Below, piece by piece: positions 12,701 to 26,515 of a stretch of 64,000 bases of DNA. Both the position numbers and the translations under genes were made by a program. The stretch covers positions 744,001 to 808,000 of the forward strand of contig NW_027473366.1 in assembly GCF_050947335.1 (NCBI RefSeq). Reading direction: 5' to 3'. The stretch comes from Megachile rotundata (lineage: Eukaryota; Arthropoda; Insecta; Hymenoptera; Megachilidae). The notes under the pieces were generated by a model. The model saw only the letters and a program-made list of their open reading frames with translations. It was not told where the DNA came from and made no database searches. Each line of letters starts with the position of its first letter. The stretch's first letter is position 1.

Positions 12701-13799
12701 GTGATCGTGATTGTGTGACAGTGTTATTGTGATTGTGTGATTCTGATGGTGTGATTGTGACTGTGTGATCGTGACTATGTGATCGTGATTGTGTGATCGT
12801 GATTGTGGGATTGTGACTGTGTGATTGTGGGATTGTGACTGTGTGATTGTGTGATCGTGACTGTGTGATCGTGATTGTGTGATCGTGATTGTGGGATTGT
12901 GACTGTGTGATTTTGTGATCGTGATTGAGATTGTGTGATTGTGATTGTGTGATCGCGATTGTGTGACTGTGATTGTGTGGTCGTGATTTTGTGATCGTGA
13001 TTGCGTGATCGTGATTCCGTGATCGTGATTGCGTGATCGTGATTGTGTGATCGTGATTGTGTGATCGTGATTGAGTGATTGTGATTGCGTGATTGTGATT
13101 GCGTGATTGTGATTGTGTGATTGTGATTGTGTGTTTGTGATTGTGTGATTGTGATTGTGTGATTGTGATTGTGTGAATGTGATTGTGTGATCGTGATTGT
13201 GTGATCGTGATTGTGAATGTGTGATTGTGATTGTGATCGTGTGAATGTGTGATTGTGATTGTGTGATCGTGATTGTGTGATAGTGATTGTGTGATAGTGA
13301 TTGTGTGATTGTGTTATTGTGATTGTGTGATTTTGATTGTGTGATCGTGACTGTGTGATCGTGATTGTGTGATCGTGATTGTGGGATTATGACTGTGTGA
13401 TTGTGTGATCGTGATTGAGATTGTGTGATTGTGATTGTGTGATGCTGATTGTGTGATTGTGATTGTGTGATTGTGATTGTGTGATTGTGATTGTGTGATT
13501 GTGATTGTGTGATTGTGATTGTGTGATTGTGATTGTGTGATTGTGATTGTGTGATTGTGATGGTGTGGCCGTGATTTTGTGATCGTGATTGCGTGATCGT
13601 GATTGCGTGATCGTGATTGCGTGATCGTGTATGTGTGATCGTGATTGTGTGATCGTGATTGTGTGACTGTGTTATTGTGATTGTGTGATACTGATTGTGT
13701 GATTGTGATTCTGTGATCGTGACTGTGCGGTCGTGATTGTGGGATTGTGACTGTGTGATTGTGTGATCGTGACTGTGTGATTGTGTGATTGTGATTGAG
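12701..13799. repeat. Cassette R, copy 1
   Basis: Landmarks in order: CAGTGTTATTG at 12719, GACTATGTG near 12773, ATTCCGTG near 13014, two GCG units, GTGGGATTATGACTG at 13381, and GATCGTGTATGTG near 13622. Copies start at 27201 (offset 14,482, later 14,460) and 41388. Compared with copy 2, this copy has an extra GGGATTGTGACTGTG element near 12830, which explains the 22-bp change in offset. Confidence 0.86.
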
Positions 13800-14588
13800 A
13801 TTGTGTGATTGTGATTGTGTGATTGTGATTGTGTGATTGTGATTGTGTGATTGTGATTGTGTGATTGTGATTGTGTGATTGTGATTGTGTGATTGTGATT
13901 GTGTGATTGTGATTGTGTGATTGTGATTGTGTGATTGTGATTGTGTGATTGTGATTGTGTGATTGTGATTGTGTGATTGTGATTGTGTGATTGTGATTGT
14001 GTGATTGTGATTGTGTGATTGTGATTGTGTGATTGTGATTGTGTGATTGTGATTGTGTGATTGTGATTGTGTGATTGTGATTGTGTGATTGTGATTGTGT
14101 GATTGTGATTGTGTGATTGTGATTGTGTGATTGTGATTGTGTGATTGTGATTGTGTGATTGTGATTGTGTGATTGTGATTGTGTGATTGTGATTGTGTGA
14201 TTGTGATTGCGTGATTGTGATTGCGTGATTGTGATTGTGTGATTGTGATTGTGTGATTGTGATTGTGTGATTGTGATTGTGTGATTGTGATTGTGTGATT
14301 GTGATTGTGTGATTGTGATTGTGTGATTGTGATTGTGTGATTGTGATTGTGTGATTGTGATTGTGTGATTGTGATTGTGTGATTGTGATTGTGTGATTGT
14401 GATTGTGTGATTGTGATTGTGTGATTGTGATTGTGTGATTGTGATTGTGTGATTGTGATTGTGTGATTGTGATTGTGTGATTGTGATTGTGTGATTGTGA
14501 TTGTGTGATTGTGATTGTGTGATTGTGATTGTGTGATTGTGATTGTGTGATTGTGATTGTGTGATTGTGATTGTGTGATTGTGATTGA
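13800..14588. repeat. Pure 14-bp tract with two GCG units inside
   Basis: About 56 units. Only two ATTGCGTG units, near 14209 and 14223, break the tract. It ends at ATTGAGTG near 14586, the usual herald of a GCG block. Confidence 0.9.
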
Positions 14589-14700
14589 GTGATTGTGATT
14601 GCGTGATTGTGATTGCGTGATTGTGATTGCGTGATTGTGATTGCGTGATTGTGATTTCGTGATTGTGATTGCGTGATTGTGATTGCGTGATTGTGATTGT
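14589..14700. repeat. GCG block of about 7 units
   Basis: Six ATTGCGTG units and one ATTTCGTG variant near 14655. The partner block at 18837-18945 has seven plain ATTGCGTG units, so the TTTCG change is specific to this copy. Confidence 0.88.
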
Positions 14701-16375
14701 GTGATTGTGATTGTGTGATTGTGATTGTGAGATTGTGAGATTGTGATTGTGTGATTGTGATTGTTGATTGTGATTGTGTGATTGTGATTGTGTGATTGTG
14801 ATTGTGTGATTGTGATTGTGTGATTGTGATTGTGTGATTGTGATTGTGTGATTGTGATTGTGTGATTGTGATTGTGTGTTTGTGATTGTGTGATTGTGAT
14901 TGTGTGATTGTGATTGTGTGTTTGTGATTGTGTGATTGTGATTGTGTGATTGTGATTGTGTGAATGTGATTGTGTGATGGTGATTGTGTGATGGTGATTT
15001 TGTGATTGTGATTTTGTGATTGTGATTGTGTGATTGTGATTCTGTGATTGTGATTCTGTGATTGTGATTGTGTGATCGTGATTGTGTGATCGTGATTGTG
15101 AATGTGTGATCGTGATTGTGATCGTGTGAATGTGTGATTGTGATTGTGTGATCGTGATTGTGTGATAGTGATTGTGTGATCGTGATTGTGTGATTGTGTT
15201 ATTGTGATTGTGTGATTTTGATTGTGTGATCGTGACTGTGTGATCGTGATTGTGTGGTCGTGATTGTGGGATTGTGACTGTGTGATTGTGTGATCGTGAT
15301 TGAGATTGTGTGATTGTGATTGTGTGATGCTGATTGTGTGATTGTGATTGTGTGATTGTGATTGTGTGATTGTGATTGTGTGACTGTGATTGTGTGATTG
15401 TGATTGTGTGATTCTGATTGTGTGATTGTGATTGTGTGATTGTGATTGTGATTGTGATTGTGTGATTGTGTGATTGTGATTGTGCGATCGAGATTGTGTG
15501 ATCGTGATTGCGTGATCGTGATTGTGTGATTGTGATTGTGAGATTGTGAGATTGTGATTGTGTGATTGTGATTGTTGATTGTGATTGTGTGATTGTGATT
15601 GTGTGATTGTGATTGTGTGATTGTGATTGTGTGATTGTGATTGTGTGATTGTGATTGTGTGATTGTGATTGTGTGATTGTGATTGTGTGTTTGTGATTGT
15701 GTGATTGTGATTGTGTGATTGTGATTGTGTGTTTGTGATTGTGTGATTGTGATTGTGTGATTGTGATTGTGTGAATGTGATTGTGTGATGGTGATTGTGT
15801 GATGGTGATTTTGTGATTGTGATTTTGTGATTGTGATTGTGTGATTGTGATTCTGTGATTGTGATTCTGTGATTGTGATTGTGTGATCGTGATTGTGTGA
15901 TCGTGATTGTGAATGTGTGATCGTGATTGTGATCGTGTGAATGTGTGATTGTGATTGTGTGATCGTGATTGTGTGATAGTGATTATGTGATCGTGATTGT
16001 GTGATTGTGTTATTGTGATTGTGTGATTTTGATTGTGTGATCGTGACTGTGTGATCGTGATTGTGTGGTCGTGATTGTGGGATTGTGACTGTGTGATTGT
16101 GTGATCGTGATTGAGATTGTGTGATTGTGATTGTGTGATGCTGATTGTGTGATTGTGATTGTGTGATTGTGATTGTGTGATTGTGATTGTGTGACTGTGA
16201 TTGTGTGATTGTGATTGTGTGATTCTGATTGTGTGATTGTGATTGTGTGATTGTGATTGTGATTGTGATTGTGTGATTGTGTGATTGTGATTGTGCGATC
16301 GAGATTGTGTGATCGTGATTGCGTGATCGTGATTGTGTGATATTGATTGTGTGATCGTGACTGTGTGATCGTGAT
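14701..16375. repeat. Cassette P, copy 1, with an 811-bp tandem duplication
   Basis: The sequence from AGATTGTGAGATTG at 14730 repeats at 15541, an offset of 811 bp. Both halves carry ATTGTTG, TGTGTTTGTG, ATGGTG, GTGAATGTG and GATGCTG landmarks in the same order. The 811-bp pair is itself copied at 18980 and 19791. One base (GATTATGTG near 15984) differs from the later copy. Confidence 0.87.
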
Positions 16376-18571
16376 TGTGTGATCGTGATTGTGGGATTGT
16401 GACTGTGTGATTGTGTGATCGTGATTGAGATTGTGTGATTGTGATTGTGTGATGCTGATTGTGTGATTGTGATTGTGTGTTTGTGATTGTGTGATTGTGA
16501 TTGTGTGATTGTGATTGTGTGATTGTGATTGTGATTGTGATTGTGATTGTGATTGTGATTGTGTGATTGTGTGATTGTGATTGTGCGATCGAGATTGTGT
16601 GATCGTGATTGCGTGATCGTGATTGTGTGATTGTGATTGTGTGATTGTGATTGTGTGATTGTGATTGTGATTGTGTGGTCGTGATTGTGCGATCGTGATT
16701 GTGTGATTGTGATTGTGATTGTGCGACTGTGTGATTGTGATTTTGTGATTGTGATTGTGTGGTTGTGATTGTGTGGTCGTGATTGTGTGACTGTGATTGT
16801 GTGATCGTGATTGTGTGATCGTGATTGTGTGACCGTGATTGTGTGATCGTGATTGAGTGATCGCGATTGTGTGATTGTAATTGTGTGATTGTGATTGAGT
16901 GATTGTGATTGTGTGATTGTGATTGTGGTTGTGATTGTGTGACTGTGTGATTGTGATTGTGCGATCGAGATTGTGTGATCGTGATTGCGCGATGGTGATT
17001 GTGTGATCGTGATTGTGTGATCGTGATTGTGTGATCGTGATTGTGTGGTCGTGATTGTGTGATCGTGATTGTGTGATCGTGTTTGTGTGATCGTGATTGT
17101 GACTGAGGCTGCGTGATTGTGATTGTGTGACTGTGATTGTGTGATTGTGATTGTGTGATCGTAATTGTGTGACCGTGATTGTGTGATCGTGATTGATTGA
17201 TCGTGATTGTGTGATTGTAATTGTGTGATTGTGATTGAGTGATTGTGATTGTGTGATTGTGCGATCGTGATTGTGCGATCGCGATTGTGTGATTGTGATT
17301 GTGTGGTCGTGATTTTGTGATCGTGATTGCGTGATCGTGGTTGTGTGATTGTGTTATTGTGATTGTGTTATTGTGATTGTGTGATCGTGATTGTGTGATG
17401 GTGATTGTGTGATGGTGATTGTGTGATTGTGATTGTGTGATCGTGAGTGTGTGATCGTGATTGTGTCATCGTGATTGTGTGAGCATGATTGTGTGACTGT
17501 GTTATTGTGATTGTGTGACCGTGACTGTGTGGTCGTGATTGTGGGATTGTGACATTGTGATTGTGTGATCGTGACTGTGTGATCGTGATTGTGGGATTGT
17601 GACTGTGTGATTGTGTGATCGTGATTGAGATTGTGTGATTGTGATTGTGTGATGCTGATTGTGTGATTGTGATTGTGTGTTTGTGATTGTGTGATTGTGA
17701 TTGTGTGATTGTGATTGTGTGATTGTGATTGTGATTGTGATTGTGATTGTGATTGTGATTGTGATTGTGTGATTGTGTGATTGTGATTGTGCGATCGAGA
17801 TTGTGTGATCGTGATTGCGTGATCGTGATTGTGTGATTGTGATTGTGTGATTGTGATTGTGTGATTGTGATTGTGATTGTGTGGTCGTGATTGTGCGATC
17901 GTGATTGTGTGATTGTGATTGTGATTGTGCGACTGTGTGATTGTGATTTTGTGATTGTGATTGTGTGGTTGTGATTGTGTGGTCGTGATTGTGTGACTGT
18001 GATTGTGTGATCGTGATTGTGTGATCGTGATTGTGTGACCGTGATTGTGTGATCGTGATTGAGTGATCGCGATTGTGTGATTGTAATTGTGTGATTGTGA
18101 TTGAGTGATTGTGATTGTGTGATTGTGATTGTGGTTGTGATTGTGTGACTGTGTGATTGTGATTGTGCGATCGAGATTGTGTGATCGTGATTGCGCGATG
18201 GTGATTGTGTGATCGTGATTGTGTGATCGTGATTGTGTGATCGTGAATGTGTGGTCGTGATTGTGTGATCGTGATTGTGTGATCGTGTTTGTGTGATCGT
18301 GATTGTGACTGAGGCTGCGTGATTGTGATTGTGTGACTGTGATTGTGTGATTGTGATTGTGTGATCGTAATTGTGTGACCGTGATTGTGTGATCGTGATT
18401 GATTGATCGTGATTGTGTGATTGTAATTGTGTGATTGTGATTGAGTGATTGTGATTGTGTGATTGTGCGATCGTGATTGTGCGATCGCGATTGTGTGATT
18501 GTGATTGTGTGGTCGTGATTTTGTGATCGTGATTGCGTGATCGTGGTTGTGTGATTGTGTTATTGTGATTG
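16376..18571. repeat. 1.2-kb tandem duplication within cassette P
   Basis: About 16376-17570 repeats at 17576-18571. The offset is exactly 1,200 bp up to a hexamer run (six ATTGTG at 16522-16557, seven at 17722-17763) and 1,206 bp after it; GACTGAGGCT lies at 17101 and 18307. Each copy contains a GCGATCGC palindrome (17275 and 18481). The second copy is cut short at about 18571, where pure units take over. Between the two copies, near 17341-17575, lies a short segment with GAGCATG and GACATTG that resembles the start of cassette Q. Confidence 0.87.
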
Positions 18572-18836
18572 TGTGATTGTGATTGTGTGATTGTGATTGT
18601 GTGATTGTGATTGTGTGATTGTGATTGTGTGATTGTGATTGTGTGATTGTGATTGTGTGATTGTGATTGTGTGATTGTGATTGTGTGATTGTGATTGTGT
18701 GATTGTGATTGTGTGATTGTGATTGTGTGATTGTGATTGTGTGATTGTGATTGTGTGATTGTGATTGTGTGATTGTGATTGTGTGATTGTGATTGTGTGA
18801 TTGTGATTGTGTGATTGTGATTGTGTGATTGTGATT
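18572..18836. repeat. Pure 14-bp tract
   Basis: About 19 perfect units. It corresponds to the end of the longer pure tract at 14228-14588. Confidence 0.88.
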
Positions 18837-18945
18837 GAGTGATTGTGATTGCGTGATTGTGATTGCGTGATTGTGATTGCGTGATTGTGATTGCGTGATT
18901 GTGATTGCGTGATTGTGATTGCGTGATTGTGATTGCGTGATTGTG
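18837..18945. repeat. GCG block of 7 units
   Basis: Seven ATTGCGTG units after an ATTGAGTG herald near 18836. It is the copy of the block at 14589-14700. Confidence 0.89.
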
Positions 18946-21590
18946 ATTGTGTGATTGTGATTGTGTGATTGTGATTGTGAGATTGTGAGATTGTGATTGT
19001 GTGATTGTGATTGTTGATTGTGATTGTGTGATTGTGATTGTGTGATTGTGATTGTGTGATTGTGATTGTGTGATTGTGATTGTGTGATTGTGATTGTGTG
19101 ATTGTGATTGTGTGATTGTGATTGTGTGTTTGTGATTGTGTGATTGTGATTGTGTGATTGTGATTGTGTGTTTGTGATTGTGTGATTGTGATTGTGTGAT
19201 TGTGATTGTGTGAATGTGATTGTGTGATGGTGATTGTGTGATGGTGATTTTGTGATTGTGATTTTGTGATTGTGATTGTGTGATTGTGATTCTGTGATTG
19301 TGATTCTGTGATTGTGATTGTGTGATCGTGATTGTGTGATCGTGATTGTGAATGTGTGATCGTGATTGTGATCGTGTGAATGTGTGATTGTGATTGTGTG
19401 ATCGTGATTGTGTGATAGTGATTGTGTGATCGTGATTGTGTGATTGTGTTATTGTGATTGTGTGATTTTGATTGTGTGATCGTGACTGTGTGATCGTGAT
19501 TGTGTGGTCGTGATTGTGGGATTGTGACTGTGTGATTGTGTGATCGTGATTGAGATTGTGTGATTGTGATTGTGTGATGCTGATTGTGTGATTGTGATTG
19601 TGTGATTGTGATTGTGTGATTGTGATTGTGTGACTGTGATTGTGTGATTGTGATTGTGTGATTCTGATTGTGTGATTGTGATTGTGTGATTGTGATTGTG
19701 ATTGTGATTGTGTGATTGTGTGATTGTGATTGTGCGATCGAGATTGTGTGATCGTGATTGCGTGATCGTGATTGTGTGATTGTGATTGTGAGATTGTGAG
19801 ATTGTGATTGTGTGATTGTGATTGTTGATTGTGATTGTGTGATTGTGATTGTGTGATTGTGATTGTGTGATTGTGATTGTGTGATTGTGATTGTGTGATT
19901 GTGATTGTGTGATTGTGATTGTGTGATTGTGATTGTGTGTTTGTGATTGTGTGATTGTGATTGTGTGATTGTGATTGTGTGTTTGTGATTGTGTGATTGT
20001 GATTGTGTGATTGTGATTGTGTGAATGTGATTGTGTGATGGTGATTGTGTGATGGTGATTTTGTGATTGTGATTTTGTGATTGTGATTGTGTGATTGTGA
20101 TTCTGTGATTGTGATTCTGTGATTGTGATTGTGTGATCGTGATTGTGTGATCGTGATTGTGAATGTGTGATCGTGATTGTGATCGTGTGAATGTGTGATT
20201 GTGATTGTGTGATCGTGATTGTGTGATAGTGATTGTGTGATCGTGATTGTGTGATTGTGTTATTGTGATTGTGTGATTTTGATTGTGTGATCGTGACTGT
20301 GTGATCGTGATTGTGTGGTCGTGATTGTGGGATTGTGACTGTGTGATTGTGTGATCGTGATTGAGATTGTGTGATTGTGATTGTGTGATGCTGATTGTGT
20401 GATTGTGATTGTGTGATTGTGATTGTGTGATTGTGATTGTGTGACTGTGATTGTGTGATTGTGATTGTGTGATTCTGATTGTGTGATTGTGATTGTGTGA
20501 TTGTGATTGTGATTGTGATTGTGTGATTGTGTGATTGTGATTGTGCGATCGAGATTGTGTGATCGTGATTGCGTGATCGTGATTGTGTGATATTGATTGT
20601 GTGATCGTGACTGTGTGATCGTGATTGTGTGATCGTGATTGTGGGATTGTGACTGTGTGATTGTGTGATCGTGATTGAGATTGTGTGATTGTGATTGTGT
20701 GATGCTGATTGTGTGATTGTGATTGTGTGTTTGTGATTGTGTGATTGTGATTGTGTGATTGTGATTGTGTGATTGTGATTGTGATTGTGATTGTGATTGT
20801 GATTGTGATTGTGTGATTGTGTGATTGTGATTGTGCGATCGAGATTGTGTGATCGTGATTGCGTGATCGTGATTGTGTGATTGTGATTGTGTGATTGTGA
20901 TTGTGTGATTGTGATTGTGATTGTGTGGTCGTGATTGTGCGATCGTGATTGTGTGATTGTGATTGTGATTGTGCGACTGTGTGATTGTGATTTTGTGATT
21001 GTGATTGTGTGGTTGTGATTGTGTGGTCGTGATTGTGTGACTGTGATTGTGTGATCGTGATTGTGTGATCGTGATTGTGTGACCGTGATTGTGTGATCGT
21101 GATTGAGTGATCGCGATTGTGTGATTGTAATTGTGTGATTGTGATTGAGTGATTGTGATTGTGTGATTGTGATTGTGGTTGTGATTGTGTGACTGTGTGA
21201 TTGTGATTGTGCGATCGAGATTGTGTGATCGTGATTGCGCGATGGTGATTGTGTGATCGTGATTGTGTGATCGTGATTGTGTGATCGTGATTGTGTGGTC
21301 GTGATTGTGTGATCGTGATTGTGTGATCGTGTTTGTGTGATCGTGATTGTGACTGAGGCTGCGTGATTGTGATTGTGTGACTGTGATTGTGTGATTGTGA
21401 TTGTGTGATCGTAATTGTGTGACCGTGATTGTGTGATCGTGATTGATTGATCGTGATTGTGTGATTGTAATTGTGTGATTGTGATTGAGTGATTGTGATT
21501 GTGTGATTGTGCGATCGTGATTGTGCGATCGCGATTGTGTGATTGTGATTGTGTGGTCGTGATTTTGTGATCGTGATTGCGTGATCGTGG
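18946..21590. repeat. Cassette P, copy 2 (offset 4,250 bp)
   Basis: Matches copy 1 without a change of offset: AGATTGTGAG at 18980 and 19791 (from 14730 and 15541), TATTGATTG at 20591 (from 16341), GACTGAGGCT at 21351 (from 17101) and GCGATCGC at 21525 (from 17275). The match continues to 21880, so about 3.3 kb is duplicated with very few base differences by eye. Confidence 0.88.
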
Positions 21591-24500
21591 TTGTGTGATT
21601 GTGTTATTGTGATTGTGTTATTGTGATTGTGTGATCGTGATTGTGTGATGGTGATTGTGTGATGGTGATTGTGTGATTGTGATTGTGTGATCGTGAGTGT
21701 GTGATCGTGATTGTGTCATCGTGATTGTGTGAGCATGATTGTGTGACTGTGTTATTGTGATTGTGTGACCGTGACTGTGTGGTCGTGATTGTGGGATTGT
21801 GACATTGTGATTGTGTGATCGTGACTGTGTGATCGTGATTGTGGGATTGTGACTGTGTGATTGTGTGATCGTGATTGAGATAATGTGATTGTGATTGTGT
21901 GATTGTGATTGTGTGATAGTGATTGTGTGAATGTGATTGTGTGATTGTGATTGTGTGATTGTGATTGTGTGATTGTGATTGTGTGATTGTGATTGTGAGA
22001 CTGTGATTGTGTGATTGTGATTGTGTGATTGTGATTGTGTGATTCTGATTGTGTGATTGTGATTGTGTGATTGTGATGGTGACTGTGATTGTGTGACTGT
22101 GTGATTGTGATTGTGCGATCGAGATTGTGTGATTGTGATTGTGTGATCGTGATTGTGTGATCGTGATTGTGAATGTGTGATTGTGATTGTGATTGTGTGA
22201 ATGTGTGATTGTGATTGTGTGATCGTGATTGTGTGATAGTGATTGTGTGATCGTGATTGTGTGATTGTGTTATTGTGATTGTGTGATTTTGATTGTGTGA
22301 TCGTGACTGTGTGATCGTGATTGTGTGACCGTGATTGTGGGATTGTGACTGTGTGATTGTGTGATTGTGATTGTGTGATGCTGATTGCGTGATTGTGATT
22401 GTGTGATTGTGATTGTGTGATTGTGATTGTGTGATTGTGATTGTGTGATTGTGATTGTGTGATTGTGATTGTGTGATTGTGATTGTGTGATTGTGATTGT
22501 GTGATTCTAATTGTGTGATTGTGATTGTGTGATTGTGATTGTGATTGTGATTGTTTGATTGTGTGATTGTGTGATTGTGTGATTGTGATTGTGCGATCGA
22601 GATTGTGTGATCGTGATTGCGTGATCGTGATTGTGTGATTGTGATTGTGATTGTGCGACTGTGTTATTGTGATTTTGTGATTGTGATTGTGTGGTTGTGA
22701 TTGTGTGGTCGTGATTGTGTGACTGTGATTGTGTGATCGTGATTGTGTGGTCGTGATTGTGTGACCGTGATTGTGTGATCGTGATTGAGTGATCGCGATT
22801 GTGTGATTGTAATTGTGTGATTGTGATTGAGTGATTGTGATTGTGTGATTGTGCGATCGTGATTGTGCGATCGCGATTGTGTGTTTGTGATTGTGTGGTC
22901 GTGATTTTGTGATCGTGATTGCGTGATCGTGATTGTGTGATTGTGTTATTGTGATTGTGTGATCGTGATTGTGTGATGGTGATTGTGTGATTGTGATTGT
23001 GTGATCGTGACTGTGTGATCGTGATTGTATCATCGTGATTGTGTGATCGTGATTGTGGGATTGTGACTGTGTGATTGTGTGATCGTGATTGAGATTGTGT
23101 GATTGTGATTGTGTGATGCTGATTGCGTGATTGTGATTGTGTGATTGTGATTGTGTGATTGTGATTGTGTGATTGTGATTGTGTTATTGTGATTGTGTGA
23201 TTCTGATTGTGTGATTGTGATTGTGTGATCGTGACTGTGCGATCGTGATTGTGTGATCGTGATTGTGGGATTGTGACTGTGTGATTGTGTGATCGTGACT
23301 GTGTGATCGTGTTTGTGTGATCGTGATTGTGGGATTGTGACTGTGTGATTGTGTGATCGTGATTGAGATTGTGTGATCGTGATTGTGTGATTGTGATTAT
23401 GTGGTCGTGATTTTGTGATCATGATTGCGTGATCGTGATTGCGTGATCGTGAATGTGTGATCGTGATTGTGTGATCGTGGTTGTTTGACTGTGTTATTGT
23501 GATTGTGTGATTCTGATTGTGTGATTGTGATTGTGTGACCGTGACTGTGTGGTCGTGATTGTGTGATGGTGATTGTGTGATGGTGATTGTGTGATTGTGA
23601 TTGTGTGGTCGTGACTGTGTGATCGTGATTGTGTCATCGTTATTGTGTGATCATGATTGTGTGACTGTGTTATTGTGATTGTGTGATTCTGATTGTGCGA
23701 TGGTGATTGTGTGATGGTGATTGTGTGATTGTGATTGTGTGATCGTGACTGTGTGATCGTGATTGTGTCATCGTGATTGTGTGATCGTGATTGTGTGATC
23801 GTGTTTGTGTGATCGTGATTGTGATTGTGACTGCGTGATTGTGATTGTCTGACTGTGATTGTGTGATCGTGATTGTGTGATCGTGATTGTGGGATTGTGA
23901 CTGTGTGATTGTGTGATCGTGATTGAGATTGTGTGATTGTGATTGTGTGATGCTGATTGCGTGATTGTGATTGTGTGATGGTGATTGTGTGATTGTGATT
24001 GTGTGATCGTGACTGTGTGATCGTGATTGTGTCATCGTGATTGTGTGATCGTGATTGTGTGACAGTGTTATTGTGATTGTGTGATTCTGATTGTGTGATT
24101 GTGACTGTGTGATCGTGACTATGTGATCGTGATTGTGTGATCGTGATTGTGGGATTGTGACTGTGTGATTGTGTGATCGTGACTGTGTGATCGTGATTGT
24201 GTGATCGTGATTGTGGGATTGTGACTGTGTGATTTTGTGATCGTGATTGAGATTGTGTGATTGTGATTGTGTGATCGCGATTGTGTGACTGTGATTGTGT
24301 GGTCGAGATTTTGTGATCGTGATTGCGTGATCGTGATTCCGTGATCGTGATTGCGTGATCGTGATTGTGTGATCGTGATTGTGTGATCGTGATTGTGCGA
24401 CTGTGTTATTGTGATTGTGTGATTCTGATTGTGTGATTGTGATTGTGTGATCGTGACTGTGTGATCGTGATTGTGTGACCGTGATTGTGGGATTGTGACT

Positions 24501-25309
24501 GTGTGATTGTGTGATCGTGACTGTGTGATCGTGATTGTGTGATCGTGATTGTGGGATTGTGACTGTGTGATTGTGTGATCGTGATTGAGATTGTGTGATT
24601 GTGATTGTGTGATCGTGATTGTGTGATTGTGATGGTGTGGCCGTGATTTTGTGATCGTGATTGCGTGATCGTGATTGCGTGATCGTGATTGCGTGATCGT
24701 GAATGTGTGATCGTGATTGTGCGACTGTGTTATTGTGATTGTGTGATTCTGATTGTGTGATTGTGACTGTGTGATCGTGACTGTGTGATCGTGATTCTGT
24801 GATCGTGATTGTGGGATTGTGACTGTGTGATTGTGTGATCGTGACTGTGTGATCGTGATTGTGTGATCGTGATTGTGGGATTGTGACTGTGTGATTGTGT
24901 GATTGTGATTGTGTGATTGTGATTGTGTGATTGTGATTGTGTGATTCTGATTGTGTGATTGTGATTGTGTGATTGTGATGGTGATTGTGATTGTGTGACT
25001 GTGTGATTGTGATTGTGCGATCGAGATTGTGTGATCGTGACTGCGCGATCGTGATTGTGTGATCGTGATTGTGTGATCGTGATTGTGTGATCGTGATTGT
25101 GTGATCGTGATTGTGTGATCGCGATTGTGTGATCGTGATTGTGTGATCGTGATTGTGTGATCGTGATTGTGTGATCGTGATTGTGTGACTGTGTTATTGT
25201 GATTGTGTGATTCTGATTGTGTGATTGTGATTGTGTGATCGTGACTGTGTGGTCGTGATTGTGGGATTGTGACTGTGTGATTGTGTGATCGTGATTGAGA
25301 TTGTGTAAT
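21591..25309. repeat. Cassette Q, copy 1, ending in a partial X
   Basis: Landmarks: GAGCATG near 21731, GATAATG at 21879, TTCTAATTG near 22505, GCGATCGC at 22867, TATCATCG at 23028, TCATCGTTATTG at 23634, CAGTG at 24063, GACTATG near 24117, and GCGCGATC near 25043. The same series appears at 30745-34545, with offsets of about 9,147, 9,349-9,363 and 9,413 bp that change only where units were gained or lost. From 25010 it carries the start of cassette X, then passes to pure repeat at TGTAATTG near 25306. Confidence 0.86.
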
Positions 25310-26380
25310 TGTGATTGTGTGATTGTGATTGTGTGATTGTGATTGTGTGATTGTGATTGTGTGATTGTGATTGTGTGATTGTGATTGTGTGATTGTGATT
25401 GTGTGATTGTGATTGTGTGATTGTGATTGTGTGATTGTGATTGTGTGATTGTGATTGTGTGATTGTGATTGTGTGATTGTGATTGTGTGATTGTGATTGT
25501 GTGATTGTGATTGTGTGATTGTGATTGTGTGATTGTGATTGTGTGATTGTGATTGTGTGATTGTGATTGTGTGATTGTGATTGTGTGATTGTGATTGTGT
25601 GATTGTGATTGTGTGATTGTGATTGTGTGATTGTGATTGTGTGATTGTGATTGTGTGATTGTGATTGTGTGATTGTGATTGTGTGATTGTGATTGTGTGA
25701 TTGTGATTGTGTGATTGTGATTGTGTGATTGTGATTGTGTGATTGTGATTGTGTGATTGTGATTGTGTGATTGTGATTGTGTGATTGTGATTGTGTGATT
25801 GTGATTGTGTGATTGTGATTGTGTGATTGTGATTGTGTGATTGTGATTGTGTGATTGTGATTGTGTGATTGTGATTGTGTGATTGTGATTGTGTGATTGT
25901 GATTGTGTGATTGTGATTGTGTGATTGTGATTGTGTGATTGTGATTGTGTGATTGTGATTGTGTGATTGTGATTGTGTGATTGTGATTGTGTGATTGTGA
26001 TTGTGTGATTGTGATTGTGTGATTGTGATTGTGTGATTGTGATTGTGTGATTGTGATTGTGTGATTGTGATTGTGTGATTGTGATTGTGTGATTGTGATT
26101 GTGTGATTGTGATTGTGTGATTGTGATTGTGTGATTGTGATTGTGTGATTGTGATTGTGTGATTGTGATTGTGTGATTGTGATTGTGTGATTGTGATTGT
26201 GTGATTGTGATTGTGTGATTGTGATTGTGTGATTGTGATTGTGTGATTGTGATTGTGTGATTGTGATTGTGTGATTGTGATTGTGTGATTGTGATTGTGT
26301 GATTGTGATTGTGTGATTGTGATTGTGTGATTGTGATTGTGTGATTGTGATTGTGTGATTGTGATTGTGTGATTGTGATT
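25310..26380. repeat. Pure 14-bp tract (about 1.07 kb)
   Basis: About 76 units with no interruption that I could see. The register is unchanged between the lines at 25321, 25741 and 26161 (420 bp is exactly 30 units), so no indel is hidden there. It ends at ATTGAGTG. Confidence 0.92.
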
Positions 26381-26515
26381 GAGTGATTGTGATTGCGTGA
26401 TTGTGATTGCGTGATTGTGATTGCGTGATTGTGATTGCGTGATTGTGATTGCGTGATTGTGATTGCGTGATTGTGATTGCGTGATTGTGATTGCGTGATT
26501 GTGATTGCGTGATTG
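26381..26515. repeat. GCG block of 9 units
   Basis: Nine ATTGCGTG units after the ATTGAGTG herald, followed by GAGATTG. Confidence 0.89.
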
